A stretch of 64,000 nucleotides of DNA, taken from positions 60,457 through 124,456 of the forward strand of contig NZ_JAEVHF010000016.1 in assembly GCF_018263925.1 (NCBI RefSeq), given 5' to 3'. Of this stretch, positions 32,481-43,447 are shown one piece after another. Every line of letters starts with the position of its first letter. Position 1 is the first letter of the stretch. The notes under the pieces were generated by a model. The model worked only from the letters and a program-made list of their open reading frames with translations. It searched no databases and was not told the DNA's origin. Origin of the DNA: Kistimonas asteriae. GTDB taxonomy: Bacteria > Pseudomonadota > Gammaproteobacteria > Pseudomonadales > Endozoicomonadaceae. Made by a program: the position numbers and the translations under genes.

Positions 32481-33181
32481 CTCTTAAGCTGATTACCTTC
32501 GACCTGGACGATACCCTGTGGGATAACCTGGTCGTCATCAAGGAAGCCGTGCGTCAATGCTATAGCTGGCTGCTGGACAATTACCCCAAACTGACGGATC
32601 ACTACGATCTTGAAGGACTGGATGCCCTGAAAAACCGCTTCCGTGAACAGTACCCGGAGTTCCGGCACCAGGTCAGTCGTGCCCGGGTCATTGGTATGGA
32701 GATAGCGCTGGAAGACGCGGGCTACGATCGGGAAGAGGTTGTTGCAGGGGCTGAAGCGGCGTTTGAAATTTTCAGTCAGTGGCGGCGACGCATCGCTTAC
32801 TACCCTGGGGTACTGGAAACACTGGAATACCTCCATGAGCACTACACTCTCGCAGCGCTGACCAATGGCAATATTGAAATGGCTAACCTGCAGATTGAAC
32901 GCTTCTTTGATTTTGTCTTGAAAGCTGAGGAAATTAACAGCAGCAAGCCAGACCCGTTGATGTATCAGTTGGCCATGGAGCAGGCCGGTGTGACGGCTGA
33001 TGAAATGCTGCATATCGGTGATAGCCCGGAGAACGATGTTCTGGCAGCCAAACAATTGGGTATCCGTACGGTCTGGTTTAATCCACAGGATGAGTCTTGG
33101 ACGCACGACATCAGCCCGGATTATATGATCAAAGCGATTCCTGAACTGCGCAATATCGTCACGTCTGACGGTTTGTCCTGA
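32477..33181 (+). CDS. yigB: HAD-family phosphatase, YigB-like
   Basis: The 234-residue product overlaps the xerC stop (ATGA). HAD motifs are complete: ITFDLDDTLWDN (motif I), ALTNGNIEMA (II), SSKPDPLMY (III) and MLHIGDSPENDVLAAKQLG (IV). The helical cap at 25-100 is of C1 type. In E. coli the gene at this place, yigB, encodes a phosphatase acting on FMN and the riboflavin precursor 5-amino-6-ribitylamino-uracil phosphate. Specificity here is inferred from position and similarity. It closes the operon ahead of a very strong hairpin. Confidence 0.88.
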   Translation: MTLKLITFDLDDTLWDNLVVIKEAVRQCYSWLLDNYPKLTDHYDLEGLDALKNRFREQYPEFRHQVSRARVIGMEIALEDAGYDREEVVAGAEAAFEIFSQWRRRIAYYPGVLETLEYLHEHYTLAALTNGNIEMANLQIERFFDFVLKAEEINSSKPDPLMYQLAMEQAGVTADEMLHIGDSPENDVLAAKQLGIRTVWFNPQDESWTHDISPDYMIKAIPELRNIVTSDGLS

Positions 33182-33217
33182 CCAATGCTTAAGTACCTGT
33201 TAAACAGTAATTTCATA

Positions 33218-33260
33218 TTTCTCCCCTGCAGCCCACAAAGCGTGGGCTGCAGGGGAGAAA
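33218..33260. terminator. Perfect 19 bp hairpin between convergent HAD and tenA genes
   Basis: TTTCTCCCCTGCAGCCCAC at 33218-33236 pairs completely with 33242-33260 around a 5-base loop AAAGC. The T/A ends allow it to work in both directions for the two converging genes. Confidence 0.75.
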
Positions 33261-33309
33261 AGATAGGTCTGGGTGCTTATTATCGATTCTTTTAAACAAA
33301 GGTAGCCGT

Positions 33310-33972
33310 TTACTGCTTTTCCAGTCCCTGCTCCCAGAACGCAATTTCCATGCGGGTGGCATCGCGGAAAATCCGGTTCAGTTTGCGCCCCTGCTGGCTG
33401 TCTGCATGAATCTCTTTCATCATTTCGTCCAATGACTTGGTTTCGTCCACAGCCAGTTGCTGGAAGGTTTCACCAGCGTACATATCGATCCAGGCGATGT
33501 AAGGATTATTTTCACGGGCAGTAAACGATTGTTTTGGTAGCCAGGCGCCGATCTCGGCGTAACCCAGCGCGCAGGGCGCCAGCGCGACATAGAGTTCCGT
33601 CAGGCTACCGGATTGGCCTATATCCAGCACCAGCCGGGTATAGGCGACAGTGCCACTGTCTTCCTCAATGTTCTCCAGGTCCTGTTCAGAGATACCCCAT
33701 TCCTGGCAGTAGGCGACATGCAGGCTGGTTTCATGTTCCAGCAGGCCGGTCAGTGCAGCCAATGGTCGTTGCATGGCAGAAAAGCTGTCGCATTTATAAA
33801 TCGCCAGCGCATACGCACGAGCAAAGTGTTTCAGAAATAGGTAATCCTGAATCAGGTAATGCCTGAACGCGCTGTCCGGCAATGTACCGTCGCCCAGTTG
33901 TCGGACGAAACGGTGTTGGGTGTAATCCTGCCAGAGGGATTGATTGGCGGTGATCAGGTCAGAAACGTTCAT
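33310..33972 (-). CDS. tenA: TenA family thiaminase II / aminopyrimidine hydrolase
   Basis: The product is 220 residues, all helical. The class with the catalytic Cys is indicated by LYVALAPCALGYAEIG (Cys134). HYLIQDYLFLKHFARAYALA and the GLLEHETSLHV region are typical, and RMEIAFWEQ near the end carries the conserved Glu. TenA hydrolyses base-degraded thiamin (4-amino-5-aminomethyl-2-methylpyrimidine) to hydroxymethylpyrimidine, which ThiD (41987-42790) phosphorylates. It lies just downstream of an NCS1 permease on the same strand but separated from it by a terminator. The ribosome site is weak. Confidence 0.92.
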   Translation of the reverse strand: MNVSDLITANQSLWQDYTQHRFVRQLGDGTLPDSAFRHYLIQDYLFLKHFARAYALAIYKCDSFSAMQRPLAALTGLLEHETSLHVAYCQEWGISEQDLENIEEDSGTVAYTRLVLDIGQSGSLTELYVALAPCALGYAEIGAWLPKQSFTARENNPYIAWIDMYAGETFQQLAVDETKSLDEMMKEIHADSQQGRKLNRIFRDATRMEIAFWEQGLEKQ

Positions 33973-34051
33973 GGTGTGAGTGAACGGCCAGCAGTGGATT
34001 TGTCGGAAATCCTAGCCACGAACCAGTGGAATTGCACGGATTATTACAGGG

Positions 34052-34089
34052 GAATAAAACGCTGGTTTGTCGTAGATGACAAACCAGCG
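34052..34089 (-). terminator. Terminator after the NCS1 permease
   Basis: On the reverse strand CGCTGGTTTGTC/GACAAACCAGCG forms a perfect 12 bp stem (arms 34060-34071 and 34078-34089), followed by TTTTATTCC. It lies 6 bases after the permease stop. Confidence 0.85.
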
Positions 34090-34095
34090 GATGAC

Positions 34096-35646
34096 TTAGA
34101 TGACCTCTGCGCTCAGTGCTTCACTACGGCTGTCGTCTGATGTTCGACGTGAGTAGTTATTATCACTGTCTTGTGTGGGTTCTGACGGTGTTTGTGTCTG
34201 ACTGAAGGCGTAATAGAGCAGCCCTCCCAGCAGTGAACCGGTAAACCAGCCATAGTTGTAGAACCACATCATGGACTGGCTGATGATTGCCGTAACGGTC
34301 AGGGCGACCGGAATGACAAAGGCGAGCATGGCTGCCGGATTGACTGAGGGATAGCGTCCCCCCTGACGATACAGGTCCACCAAGTTTAATTGCTGTTTTT
34401 TGATAATGAAGTAATCCACGATCATGATCCCGGCGATCGGTCCCAGCAGGCTGGAATAACCCAGCAGCCAGCCAGTGTATAAGGCTTCAACACTGGTGGT
34501 TGATGTGATCACATCCAGTTTGCGCAGAAGCTCCCATCCCATCAGCAGGATTCCCACCAGACCGGTCAGCAGAACGCCCCGTTTCCCATCAATCAGTTTC
34601 GGGGCAATGTTCTGGAAATCATTGGTCGGTGACACGATATTCGCAGCGGTATTGGTGGAGATCGTGGCGATAATGATCATAAGCATCGCAATCACCACGA
34701 CGGCTTTATTATCAATTTGCCCGATCAGGTTGACCGGGTCGGAAATGGTCTGGCCAACCAGGGTGTGGGAGGCTGCTGTCAGTACCACGCCCAGTGCCGC
34801 AAAGAAAAACATGGTTAATGGCAGCCCCAGCGCCTGGCCCAGCAGCTGGTCTTTCTGGGAGCGTACAAAACGACTGAAGTCAGGAATATTCAGGGACAGG
34901 GTGGCCCAGAACCCTACCATGGCGGTCAGCCCACCGAAGAAGTAACCCCAGACACTGTCGCCTTCCGGGCGATTAGCAGGCGTTGCGAACAAGGCGGCAA
35001 CATCCACTTTGGGCAGTGCCCAGATCATCAGACCAATACCCACGATCAGCAGCAGGGGGGCGGCAAAACTTTCCAGCTTACGTATCGCTTCAGAGCCACG
35101 AATAACAACGTAAAGGTTTAAAGCCAGAAACAGGAAAAAACCAATGACTTCACCTGTTCCGCCAAGCGAGGCCCAGCTGTCAGACAACGCTGAAAACATC
35201 AGATGGATGGCCAGCCCACCGAACAGGGTCTGGATACCGAACCACCCACAGGCGACAACGGCACGGATCAGGCAGGGAAGGTTGGAACCGCGCAGGCCAA
35301 ACGACGATCGCAGGACAACCGGAAAGGGAATCCCATAGCGGGTGCCGCTGAAGGCATTAAGCATCAGGGGAATCAAAACAATGATATTAGCCAGCAGGAT
35401 GGTCAGCAGCGCTTCGGTGACAGACAGGCCAAAGTAGGCGGTTAACACACCACCCAGTGTATACGTCGGAACACAGATGGCCATGCCCACCCACAGGGAG
35501 GCGACATGACCGGTTCTCCAAGTGCGTTCTTCAAGGCGGGTTGGAGCAATATCGTCATTAAACAACGGACTTTGTTTCAGGTCCTCGCCGACGTCCAGTT
35601 CAAAAAAATCACCACGCGTTTTCATGGATGATCGCTGCTCGCTCAT
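34096..35646 (-). CDS. NCS1 family nucleobase/hydantoin permease
   Basis: The 516-residue inner-membrane protein starts from ATG 35646, with AGGGAGG upstream; six earlier codons lack support. About 12 hydrophobic segments fit the NCS1 fold. Characteristic stretches are WVGMAICVPTYTLGGVL in TM1, RYGIPFPVVLRSSFGLRGSN between TM2 and TM3, LSLNIPDFSRFVRSQKDQ and VSPTNDFQNIAPKLIDGKRG. Members carry uracil, cytosine, allantoin or hydantoin with Na+ or H+. It follows preA by about 50 bases in what looks like a preT-preA-permease operon, so uracil/thymine or dihydropyrimidine uptake is likely. Confidence 0.9.
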   Translation of the reverse strand: MSEQRSSMKTRGDFFELDVGEDLKQSPLFNDDIAPTRLEERTWRTGHVASLWVGMAICVPTYTLGGVLTAYFGLSVTEALLTILLANIIVLIPLMLNAFSGTRYGIPFPVVLRSSFGLRGSNLPCLIRAVVACGWFGIQTLFGGLAIHLMFSALSDSWASLGGTGEVIGFFLFLALNLYVVIRGSEAIRKLESFAAPLLLIVGIGLMIWALPKVDVAALFATPANRPEGDSVWGYFFGGLTAMVGFWATLSLNIPDFSRFVRSQKDQLLGQALGLPLTMFFFAALGVVLTAASHTLVGQTISDPVNLIGQIDNKAVVVIAMLMIIIATISTNTAANIVSPTNDFQNIAPKLIDGKRGVLLTGLVGILLMGWELLRKLDVITSTTSVEALYTGWLLGYSSLLGPIAGIMIVDYFIIKKQQLNLVDLYRQGGRYPSVNPAAMLAFVIPVALTVTAIISQSMMWFYNYGWFTGSLLGGLLYYAFSQTQTPSEPTQDSDNNYSRRTSDDSRSEALSAEVI

Positions 35647-35696
35647 GACTGCCTCCCTTGTCATTCATTATTCTGTGGGTTGCGGGTTAACCGTTG

Positions 35697-36968
35697 TCAG
35701 TCTGTTCCGGCATAAGGATTCTGTGGGTGTTGCGTCCAGTTAAGATAGGGCTTGCCGGTATCCTGGGCAACCATGGTGATGCAGTTTTCCACCGGACAGG
35801 TCATCTGACACAGATTACAACCCACGCACTCAGTTTCAATAACCGAAAAGTTACGAATACCCTCATTGCGGGTATACCGGATCGCTTGGTGGGACGTATC
35901 TTCACAGGCGGCATAGCAGCGCCCGCAACCAATGCACTGGGCCGGATCGATGTGGGCAATGGTCTTGTAATTCAGATCCAGGTATTGCCAGGAGGTTTGA
36001 TGAGGCAGGGCCTGTCCACGAAAGTCTTCAATAGATTTGTATCCCTTGTCGTCCATCCAGCGGCTCAGGCCATCAATCATGTCGTTAACAATCCGGAATC
36101 CGTACAGCATGGCCGCAGTACAGACCTGCACATTGGCCGCGCCAAGTGCAATGAATTCAGCCGCATCACGCCAGTTGTTGACGCCCCCGATACCGGACAC
36201 GGGCAAGTCGGCCGTTTCAGGATCAAGACCAATCTGGGACACCATGTTCAGGGCAATCGGCTTGACGGCCGGGCCGCAGTAACCGCCGTTGGTCGACTGA
36301 CCGCCTACCGCTGGCGCACTGACCATGGTGTCCAGATCAATATGGGTAATGGAATTGATGGTGTTGATCAGGGAAACGGCGTCTGCACCGCCAGCTTTTG
36401 CAGCACGGGCTGAGAGTCGTATATCGGTGATATTGGGGGTCAGCTTGACCACCACGGGAAGACGGGTGTGTTTTTTGGCCCATTGGGTCACCATCGTCAC
36501 ATAATCAGGCACCTGGCCTACCGCAGACCCCATGCCGCGTTCGGGCATGCCATGGGGGCAGCCGAAGTTGAGTTCAACACCGTCCGCGCCGGTGGCTTCG
36601 ACCTGCTTGAGCATGCGCTGCCAGGCGTCTTCCTCGCAGGGCACCATCAGTGACACGATCAGACCACGATCCGGCCAGTCCCGTTTGACCTGGGTGATCT
36701 CATCCAGGTTGACCTGCAACGGGCGATCGGTGATGAGTTCGATGTTGTTGATGCCGATGACCTGCCGATTCGGCCCATAATGGGCCGAATACCGCGAGGC
36801 GACATTGACGATGGGCGGGTCTTCACCGAGTGTTTTCCACACGACGCCACCCCAGCCCGCCTCGTAGGCACGGACGACGTTGTATGCCTTGTCGGTGGGG
36901 GGGGCGGAAGCCAGCCAGAATGGGTTGGGGGACTCAATGCCAAGAAAGCGGGTGGTTAAATCGGCCAT
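35697..36968 (-). CDS. preA: NAD-dependent dihydropyrimidine dehydrogenase, subunit PreA
   Basis: The 423-residue product starts from ATG 36968 with GGAGGG 9 bases upstream; a GTG two codons earlier is too close to that site. The dihydroorotate-dehydrogenase-like FMN barrel shows NPFWLASAPPTDKAYNV, ELNFGCPHGMPERGMG (with the active-site Cys region) and VSGIGGVNNWRDAAEFI. A ferredoxin domain follows with CIGCGRCYAACED and CVGCNLCQMTCPVENCI. With PreT it reduces uracil and thymine to dihydro forms, the first step of reductive pyrimidine degradation. The ribosome site overlaps the end of preT, so translation is coupled. Confidence 0.95.
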   Translation of the reverse strand: MADLTTRFLGIESPNPFWLASAPPTDKAYNVVRAYEAGWGGVVWKTLGEDPPIVNVASRYSAHYGPNRQVIGINNIELITDRPLQVNLDEITQVKRDWPDRGLIVSLMVPCEEDAWQRMLKQVEATGADGVELNFGCPHGMPERGMGSAVGQVPDYVTMVTQWAKKHTRLPVVVKLTPNITDIRLSARAAKAGGADAVSLINTINSITHIDLDTMVSAPAVGGQSTNGGYCGPAVKPIALNMVSQIGLDPETADLPVSGIGGVNNWRDAAEFIALGAANVQVCTAAMLYGFRIVNDMIDGLSRWMDDKGYKSIEDFRGQALPHQTSWQYLDLNYKTIAHIDPAQCIGCGRCYAACEDTSHQAIRYTRNEGIRNFSVIETECVGCNLCQMTCPVENCITMVAQDTGKPYLNWTQHPQNPYAGTD

Positions 36969-36970
36969 GA

Positions 36971-38329
36971 TCACTGACCCTCCTGTGCTTTCAGGTCCAG
37001 GTCAATGGCTTGGGCTGCCAGTTTACCGTGTTGGACTGCCACAACCGCGAGGTCATCATCGCGGTCAACACAGTCGCCTCCAGCATACACATGGGTCAGT
37101 GAGGTCCTGAACTGGTCATCCACATGGATTCGGCCTTTGGAGAGCTGCAGGGTTTCTCCATCCGTAAATGGCTCGGGAATAAATGTTTGTCCCGTTGCCT
37201 TGAATACCATGTCAGCAGGCAGGGTATAGTATTCTCCGGTACCCGAGAGGTTGCCCTGATCATCGGTATGGGTGCGTTCGAATTCGACACCAGTCATGGC
37301 ATCATGGTTGTGCAGTATGCGAGCGGGTCTGGCGTGATAGCGGAGTGTGACACCATGGTCTTTGGCGACATGCTGCTCATGGTCAGTAGCCGACATGTGT
37401 TGCGGCCCACGACGGTAGACCATGGACACTTCCTCAGCGCCCAGTTGCCTGCTTTGCGTGGCGATATCCACAGCGGTATTGCCGGCGCCAATCACAACCA
37501 CACGTCGCCCGACAGGTAGTTTCGCCAGCTCATGGCTTTGGCGCAGTTCCGCGATGTAATCGACAGCATTGCATATGGCATCACTGTCTTCACCCTCAAT
37601 GTTCAGATAGTTGACGGCCTGCAGGCCTGCGGCGATGAATACGGCATCGTACTCCCGGCGCAGTTCCGATAATGAGATATCCTGTCCGATGGCAGTCTCA
37701 CAATGAAGTTCAATACCCCCAATACCCATGAGGTACTCGATCTCTTCATCGACGGTTTCCTGTGACAGCTTGTAGCGAGCGATACCATAAGTATTCAGGC
37801 CGCCGGGTTTGTCAGCCGCTTCAAAGATGATGGCATCGTGCCCCTTGATGGCGAGGTGCCATGCCGCAGACAGTCCGGCGGGGCCTGAACCAATGATGGC
37901 AATCCGTTTCCCTGTAGAAGGGGCTCGACTGGCCGGTTGTGCGGACTTGTCGCGTCGGTGATCCATCGCATGCTGCTGCAGTTGACCAATCAACACCGGT
38001 CGGCACTCCTGTTCATGGCTGCGGACACAGGCCTGTTCGCAGAGAATTTCCACAGGACAGATACGCGCACAGCTGGCACCCAGAATATTCGATGTCAGAA
38101 TCGTATGGGCCGCGCCGTCAATATTCCCGGTATTGATGCCGCGGATAAAACCAGGAATATCTATGCCGGTCGGGCAGGCAGTGATGCAGGGCGCATCGTA
38201 GCAGAACAGGCAGCGTGCGCTTTCTACCTGTGCCTGCAGGGTGGTCAACGGTGGTTTGATGTCGGCAAAGTTGTTGTCGTATTCAGTTGCTTCCAGTCGT
38301 CCACCGCTGATGTCCGCAAAGGCTTTCAT
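36971..38329 (-). CDS. preT: NAD-dependent dihydropyrimidine dehydrogenase, subunit PreT
   Basis: The 452-residue product starts from ATG 38329, preceded by GAGGAG at 7 bases. It belongs to the glutamate-synthase-beta-type flavoprotein family. N-terminal Fe-S cysteines are in ARCLFCYDAPCITACPTGID and CARICPVEILCEQAC. The FAD-binding GSGPAGLSAAWHLA and NAD-binding VIGAGNTAVDIATQS dinucleotide folds follow, ending with YAGGDCVDRDDDLAVVAV. It supplies electrons from NADH to PreA. It is the first gene of the preT-preA-permease operon and diverges from a RutR-like regulator. Confidence 0.95.
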   Translation of the reverse strand: MKAFADISGGRLEATEYDNNFADIKPPLTTLQAQVESARCLFCYDAPCITACPTGIDIPGFIRGINTGNIDGAAHTILTSNILGASCARICPVEILCEQACVRSHEQECRPVLIGQLQQHAMDHRRDKSAQPASRAPSTGKRIAIIGSGPAGLSAAWHLAIKGHDAIIFEAADKPGGLNTYGIARYKLSQETVDEEIEYLMGIGGIELHCETAIGQDISLSELRREYDAVFIAAGLQAVNYLNIEGEDSDAICNAVDYIAELRQSHELAKLPVGRRVVVIGAGNTAVDIATQSRQLGAEEVSMVYRRGPQHMSATDHEQHVAKDHGVTLRYHARPARILHNHDAMTGVEFERTHTDDQGNLSGTGEYYTLPADMVFKATGQTFIPEPFTDGETLQLSKGRIHVDDQFRTSLTHVYAGGDCVDRDDDLAVVAVQHGKLAAQAIDLDLKAQEGQ

Positions 38330-38457
38330 GGGAAGGCTCCTCAAATCAGCGTGTTATTGTTCTTTGCTTCAGAAGCTATCAGAACACTTCTGTGTAATCA
38401 CGGTGTTTCAGTTATAGACGCATACGGTTTGAAAGGCATGAAAGCAGATAGCGTGCC

Positions 38458-38481
38458 ATTCCTGCGTATATGGGCAGGAAT
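38458..38481. promoter_or_regulatory. Inverted repeat in the preT/regulator divergent promoter region
   Basis: ATTCCTGC at 38458-38465 and GCAGGAAT at 38474-38481 are perfect inverted 8-mers 8 bases apart, centrally placed in the 289 bp between preT and the TetR-family gene. It is a candidate operator for that regulator. It does not match the E. coli RutR consensus (TTGACCA/TGGTCAA). Confidence 0.4.
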
Positions 38482-38618
38482 ATAGTTTCCCGCTTGAATT
38501 GCGCTGTTATCGTTAAAGGGGAATACTAGAGACGTGATATAGATGGCTGCTGTCGTATCAATGTTATTTAATCGCGGTGCAGCCGAAGCATCAAGAATCC
38601 TGTTACAGGACATAAAGC

Positions 38619-39314
38619 ATGGACACCAGCACCATTACAAAAAAAAGCGGGGTTCTGCCTGTACCAAAGACGGCACATAAGGCGGCAATCCGGGAAGCGA
38701 ATGTTCGGAAAATCCTAGCGGCGGCCACCCGCTGTTTTGCCATCAATGGCTTTAAGGGAACCAGTACCGGTGACATTGCCCGACTGGTCAACCTGCCTAA
38801 ATCGAATGTGCATTATTACTTTCCCTCCAAGCAGGATCTCTACCTGGAAGTGCTTAAGACAACCGCAGAAGCCTGGATGCAGGATGCGGATGTTTTTCTC
38901 TCAGAGCACGATCCCGCACAGTCCCTGATGCACTATATCACCCAGAAATGTCGTGCCAGCCTGGAGAATCCCGAAGGTTCCCGTCTTTGGGCCAATGAAG
39001 TCATTAGCGGTGCACCGTTTGTCAGTGACTACATTACCAGTGAGGTGAAGCCTTGGCTGGATCAGTGTGTTGCGGTGATAGAGCAGTGGCAACGGGACAA
39101 ACTGATTGAACCAGTGGATGGCCGGCAACTGATGTACATGATCTGGGCCAGTACCCAGCACTTTGCGGATTTTGCCGCGCAGATCAAGTTGCTGGGTGAT
39201 AAAGACCAATCATGGGAATCTCAGGTTCAAGATGGGCATCGCACACTGGTAACCATCCTCTTGCGAGGGTTGGGGTTAACCGCGCCAGAGACCATTCCTG
39301 ACTTCACCGTCTAA
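38619..39314 (+). CDS. TetR-family regulator, RutR-like
   Basis: The product is 231 residues. The N-terminal helix-turn-helix runs IREANVRKILAAATRCFAIN then GFKGTSTGDIARLVNLPKSN and VHYYFPSKQDLYLEVL. The C-terminal ligand domain contains CRASLENPEGSRLWANEVISGAP and MYMIWASTQHFADFAAQI, closely similar to RutR, the uracil-sensing regulator of pyrimidine use. It is transcribed divergently from preT and convergently with the dihydropyrimidinase operon, so it probably controls both. AGGA precedes the ATG. Confidence 0.88.
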   Translation: MDTSTITKKSGVLPVPKTAHKAAIREANVRKILAAATRCFAINGFKGTSTGDIARLVNLPKSNVHYYFPSKQDLYLEVLKTTAEAWMQDADVFLSEHDPAQSLMHYITQKCRASLENPEGSRLWANEVISGAPFVSDYITSEVKPWLDQCVAVIEQWQRDKLIEPVDGRQLMYMIWASTQHFADFAAQIKLLGDKDQSWESQVQDGHRTLVTILLRGLGLTAPETIPDFTV

Positions 39315-39317
39315 AGT

Positions 39318-39345
39318 CGGGCAACCGGTTGTTAATGGTTGCCCG
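39318..39345. terminator. Hairpin between convergent regulator and dihydropyrimidinase genes
   Basis: CGGGCAACC at 39318-39326 pairs with GGTTGCCCG at 39337-39345. U-runs are poor on both sides, so termination strength is uncertain. Confidence 0.5.
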
Positions 39346-39357
39346 GAGTTGGGCTGG

Positions 39358-41675
<2,318 letters not shown>

Positions 41676-41896
41676 GGTCTGGTCTCCTCATGTTGTCCTT
41701 ACTGTCCGGATCACTCAGGCGGGTCCGGCGTGGCCGGTCGTATCGGCCAGCTCTACTGCACAACTTCAGAGCATCGTTTGTTCAATAGTTCTTGAGAGCG
41801 TGCTCGTTCCTTGTGTGGAGAGTGAGTGTAGTCAGTGAAATCAGGCCGTGTTGGAGAGCGGTTTTGCCCAGTGTCGGCATCAGCAGACGTGTCTGT

Positions 41897-41911
41897 TGAA
41901 CAGAATGTTCA
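41897..41911. promoter_or_regulatory. TGAACA-GAA-TGTTCA inverted repeat upstream of the beta-ureidopropionase operon
   Basis: A perfect 6 bp dyad with a 3-base spacer lies in the 311 bp gap between thiD and the beta-ureidopropionase gene, about 220 bp before that gene's start. It may be an operator. The rest of the gap (41676-41986) holds no gene that I can support. Confidence 0.35.
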
Positions 41912-41986
41912 GGCACGGCAGGTAGGGATTAAGCAGCTACCATGCCATACCTGAATGAGTGGTCAGGAACTGTGGGAGGCGTTAAA

Positions 41987-42790
41987 TCACTTCCACCATT
42001 GATAGAAGTGGTGTACTGGCCCATGGCCTTTGCCGATTGTCAGATTGTCTGCATGGGCAATGGCTTCGGCGATATAGTCCTTGGCCGTTTTGACGGCATC
42101 GGGCAGAGAGAATCCGCGGGCCAGAAGGGCGGTGATCGCTGACGATAAAGTGCAACCGGTGCCGTGGGTGTTCTGGGTCTGGATACGCTGGGAACGGAGA
42201 TGGTAGATCTCTGTGCCATCGAACAGAATGTCTGTGCTCTCGGCTTCTGTCAGGTGTCCCCCTTTGACCAGAACCGCCTGACAACCCAGGGCCATTAACG
42301 GTTCCACCATCTTTTCCATGTCACTGGAGGCTTCGGGTACTGGACAGTCGAGCAGGACGGCGGCTTCCATCAGGTTCGGCGTGATCAGGCTGGCCATCGG
42401 GATCAGGCGCTCTTTGAGCGTGGCGATTGCCGCATCTTGCAGCAGACGATCACCGCTGGTGGCGACCATGACCGGATCCAGCACGATATGCTTGTCACGC
42501 TGGCCTTCGAGTCCGTCGGCAACCGCGTTGATGCTGTCGGTACGGCTCAGCATGCCGATCTTGATAGCCTGTACAGGAATGTCTGAGAACACGGAGTCCA
42601 TCTGCTGTCGGATGAAAGCGGGCTCTACATCGGCAATGCCCTGCACCCCCTGGGTGTTCTGGGCGGTCAGCGCAGTGATGACCGAGCAGCCATACGCGCC
42701 CAGTGCAGAGAAAGCCTTGAGATCAGCCTGGATACCGGCGCCGCCACCACTGTCAGAGCCGGCGATTGTCAGGGCAATGGGTGTTGTCAT
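41987..42790 (-). CDS. thiD: Hydroxymethylpyrimidine/phosphomethylpyrimidine kinase
   Basis: The 267-residue ribokinase-fold protein contains ALTIAGSDSGGGAGIQADLK at the N-terminus (substrate and Mg site) and VLDPVMVATSGDRLL. The C-terminal anion hole TQNTHGTGCTLSSAITALLA carries the catalytic Cys/Asp-type signature of ThiD. It phosphorylates HMP and HMP-P for thiamin synthesis. No other thi gene is adjacent, but tenA is 8 kb away. The start has a weak ribosome site. A bidirectional terminator lies upstream at 42914. Confidence 0.95.
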   Translation of the reverse strand: MTTPIALTIAGSDSGGGAGIQADLKAFSALGAYGCSVITALTAQNTQGVQGIADVEPAFIRQQMDSVFSDIPVQAIKIGMLSRTDSINAVADGLEGQRDKHIVLDPVMVATSGDRLLQDAAIATLKERLIPMASLITPNLMEAAVLLDCPVPEASSDMEKMVEPLMALGCQAVLVKGGHLTEAESTDILFDGTEIYHLRSQRIQTQNTHGTGCTLSSAITALLARGFSLPDAVKTAKDYIAEAIAHADNLTIGKGHGPVHHFYQWWK

Positions 42791-42913
42791 GAAGGCATTA
42801 ATTGTGAGTTACAAACGAGGTTGGGTAGTGTGGCGTATTTAGTCCTGATTGGAAACCTGCTTCTATTGTGTGGTCTGGGCGCGGCTATTACGCATCAGCG
42901 GTGATGATTTCAG

Positions 42914-42949
42914 CCATAAAAAAACGGCCATGCAGCCGTTTTTTTATGG
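42914..42949. terminator. Bidirectional terminator
   Basis: CCATAAAAAAACGGC pairs with GCCGTTTTTTTATGG around a CATGCA loop, giving T-runs in both directions. It serves the reverse-strand gene ending at 42966. Confidence 0.9.
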
Positions 42950-42965
42950 TGACACCTAAAGCAGG

Positions 42966-43319
42966 TTATAAATCCGGATGTTCATTGTAAGAGCAACCCA
43001 GACAGCGAACGAAGGTTGCTTTGGCGGGTTCCAGAACGAGCTTGTCAGCGGCCTGGTTGATGTTTCCGCCAAGCGCTGAGAAGGGGGAACTGACGATAAA
43101 GATCGCGGTACCGACGGCGGTCGTGAGTAGAAGAAGGGGACGCGCCAGAACAAGATCCGCAGTCATGGTGAAGAAACCGGGATTTTCATTACGAGCCTGG
43201 AGGGTGTTCTTGTTCACTTCCTGCATTTGGACGTCACCTTCACTGGCCTGTGCCGGTGAGGTAAAGAGCAGGACGGTAGTCAAAAGTGTGGTCACTACTG
43301 CGAGAAATCGCTTTTTCAT
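42966..43319 (-). CDS. Small conserved exported/inner-membrane protein
   Basis: The product is 117 residues with signal peptide MKKRFLAVVTTLLTTVLLFTSPAQA. One hydrophobic segment follows (ADLVLARPLLLLTTAVGTAIF), then SSPFSALGGNINQAADKLV and a C-terminal CLGC pair. I recall similar short proteins in Pseudomonas-like genomes, always without a known function. GGGGAGG lies upstream. It is a single gene closed by a strong terminator. The Cys pair could bind a metal or form a disulfide in the periplasm. Confidence 0.75.
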   Translation of the reverse strand: MKKRFLAVVTTLLTTVLLFTSPAQASEGDVQMQEVNKNTLQARNENPGFFTMTADLVLARPLLLLTTAVGTAIFIVSSPFSALGGNINQAADKLVLEPAKATFVRCLGCSYNEHPDL

Positions 43320-43447
43320 GGGATTATCGCCTCCCCGGCCCGAATGTGATCGTTATTTAATTTATGTCTCAATTATATCAGTTATCTTGGCCGACGGTAT
43401 GTATTGTCAAGTTTTCTCAGCCAGGTTCAGGGTTGAATGAGAACCGG

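Noticed and set aside
42791..42965. TPP riboswitch near thiD
   Set aside because: No recognisable thi-box elements were seen in the 175 bp upstream of thiD, only a bidirectional terminator.
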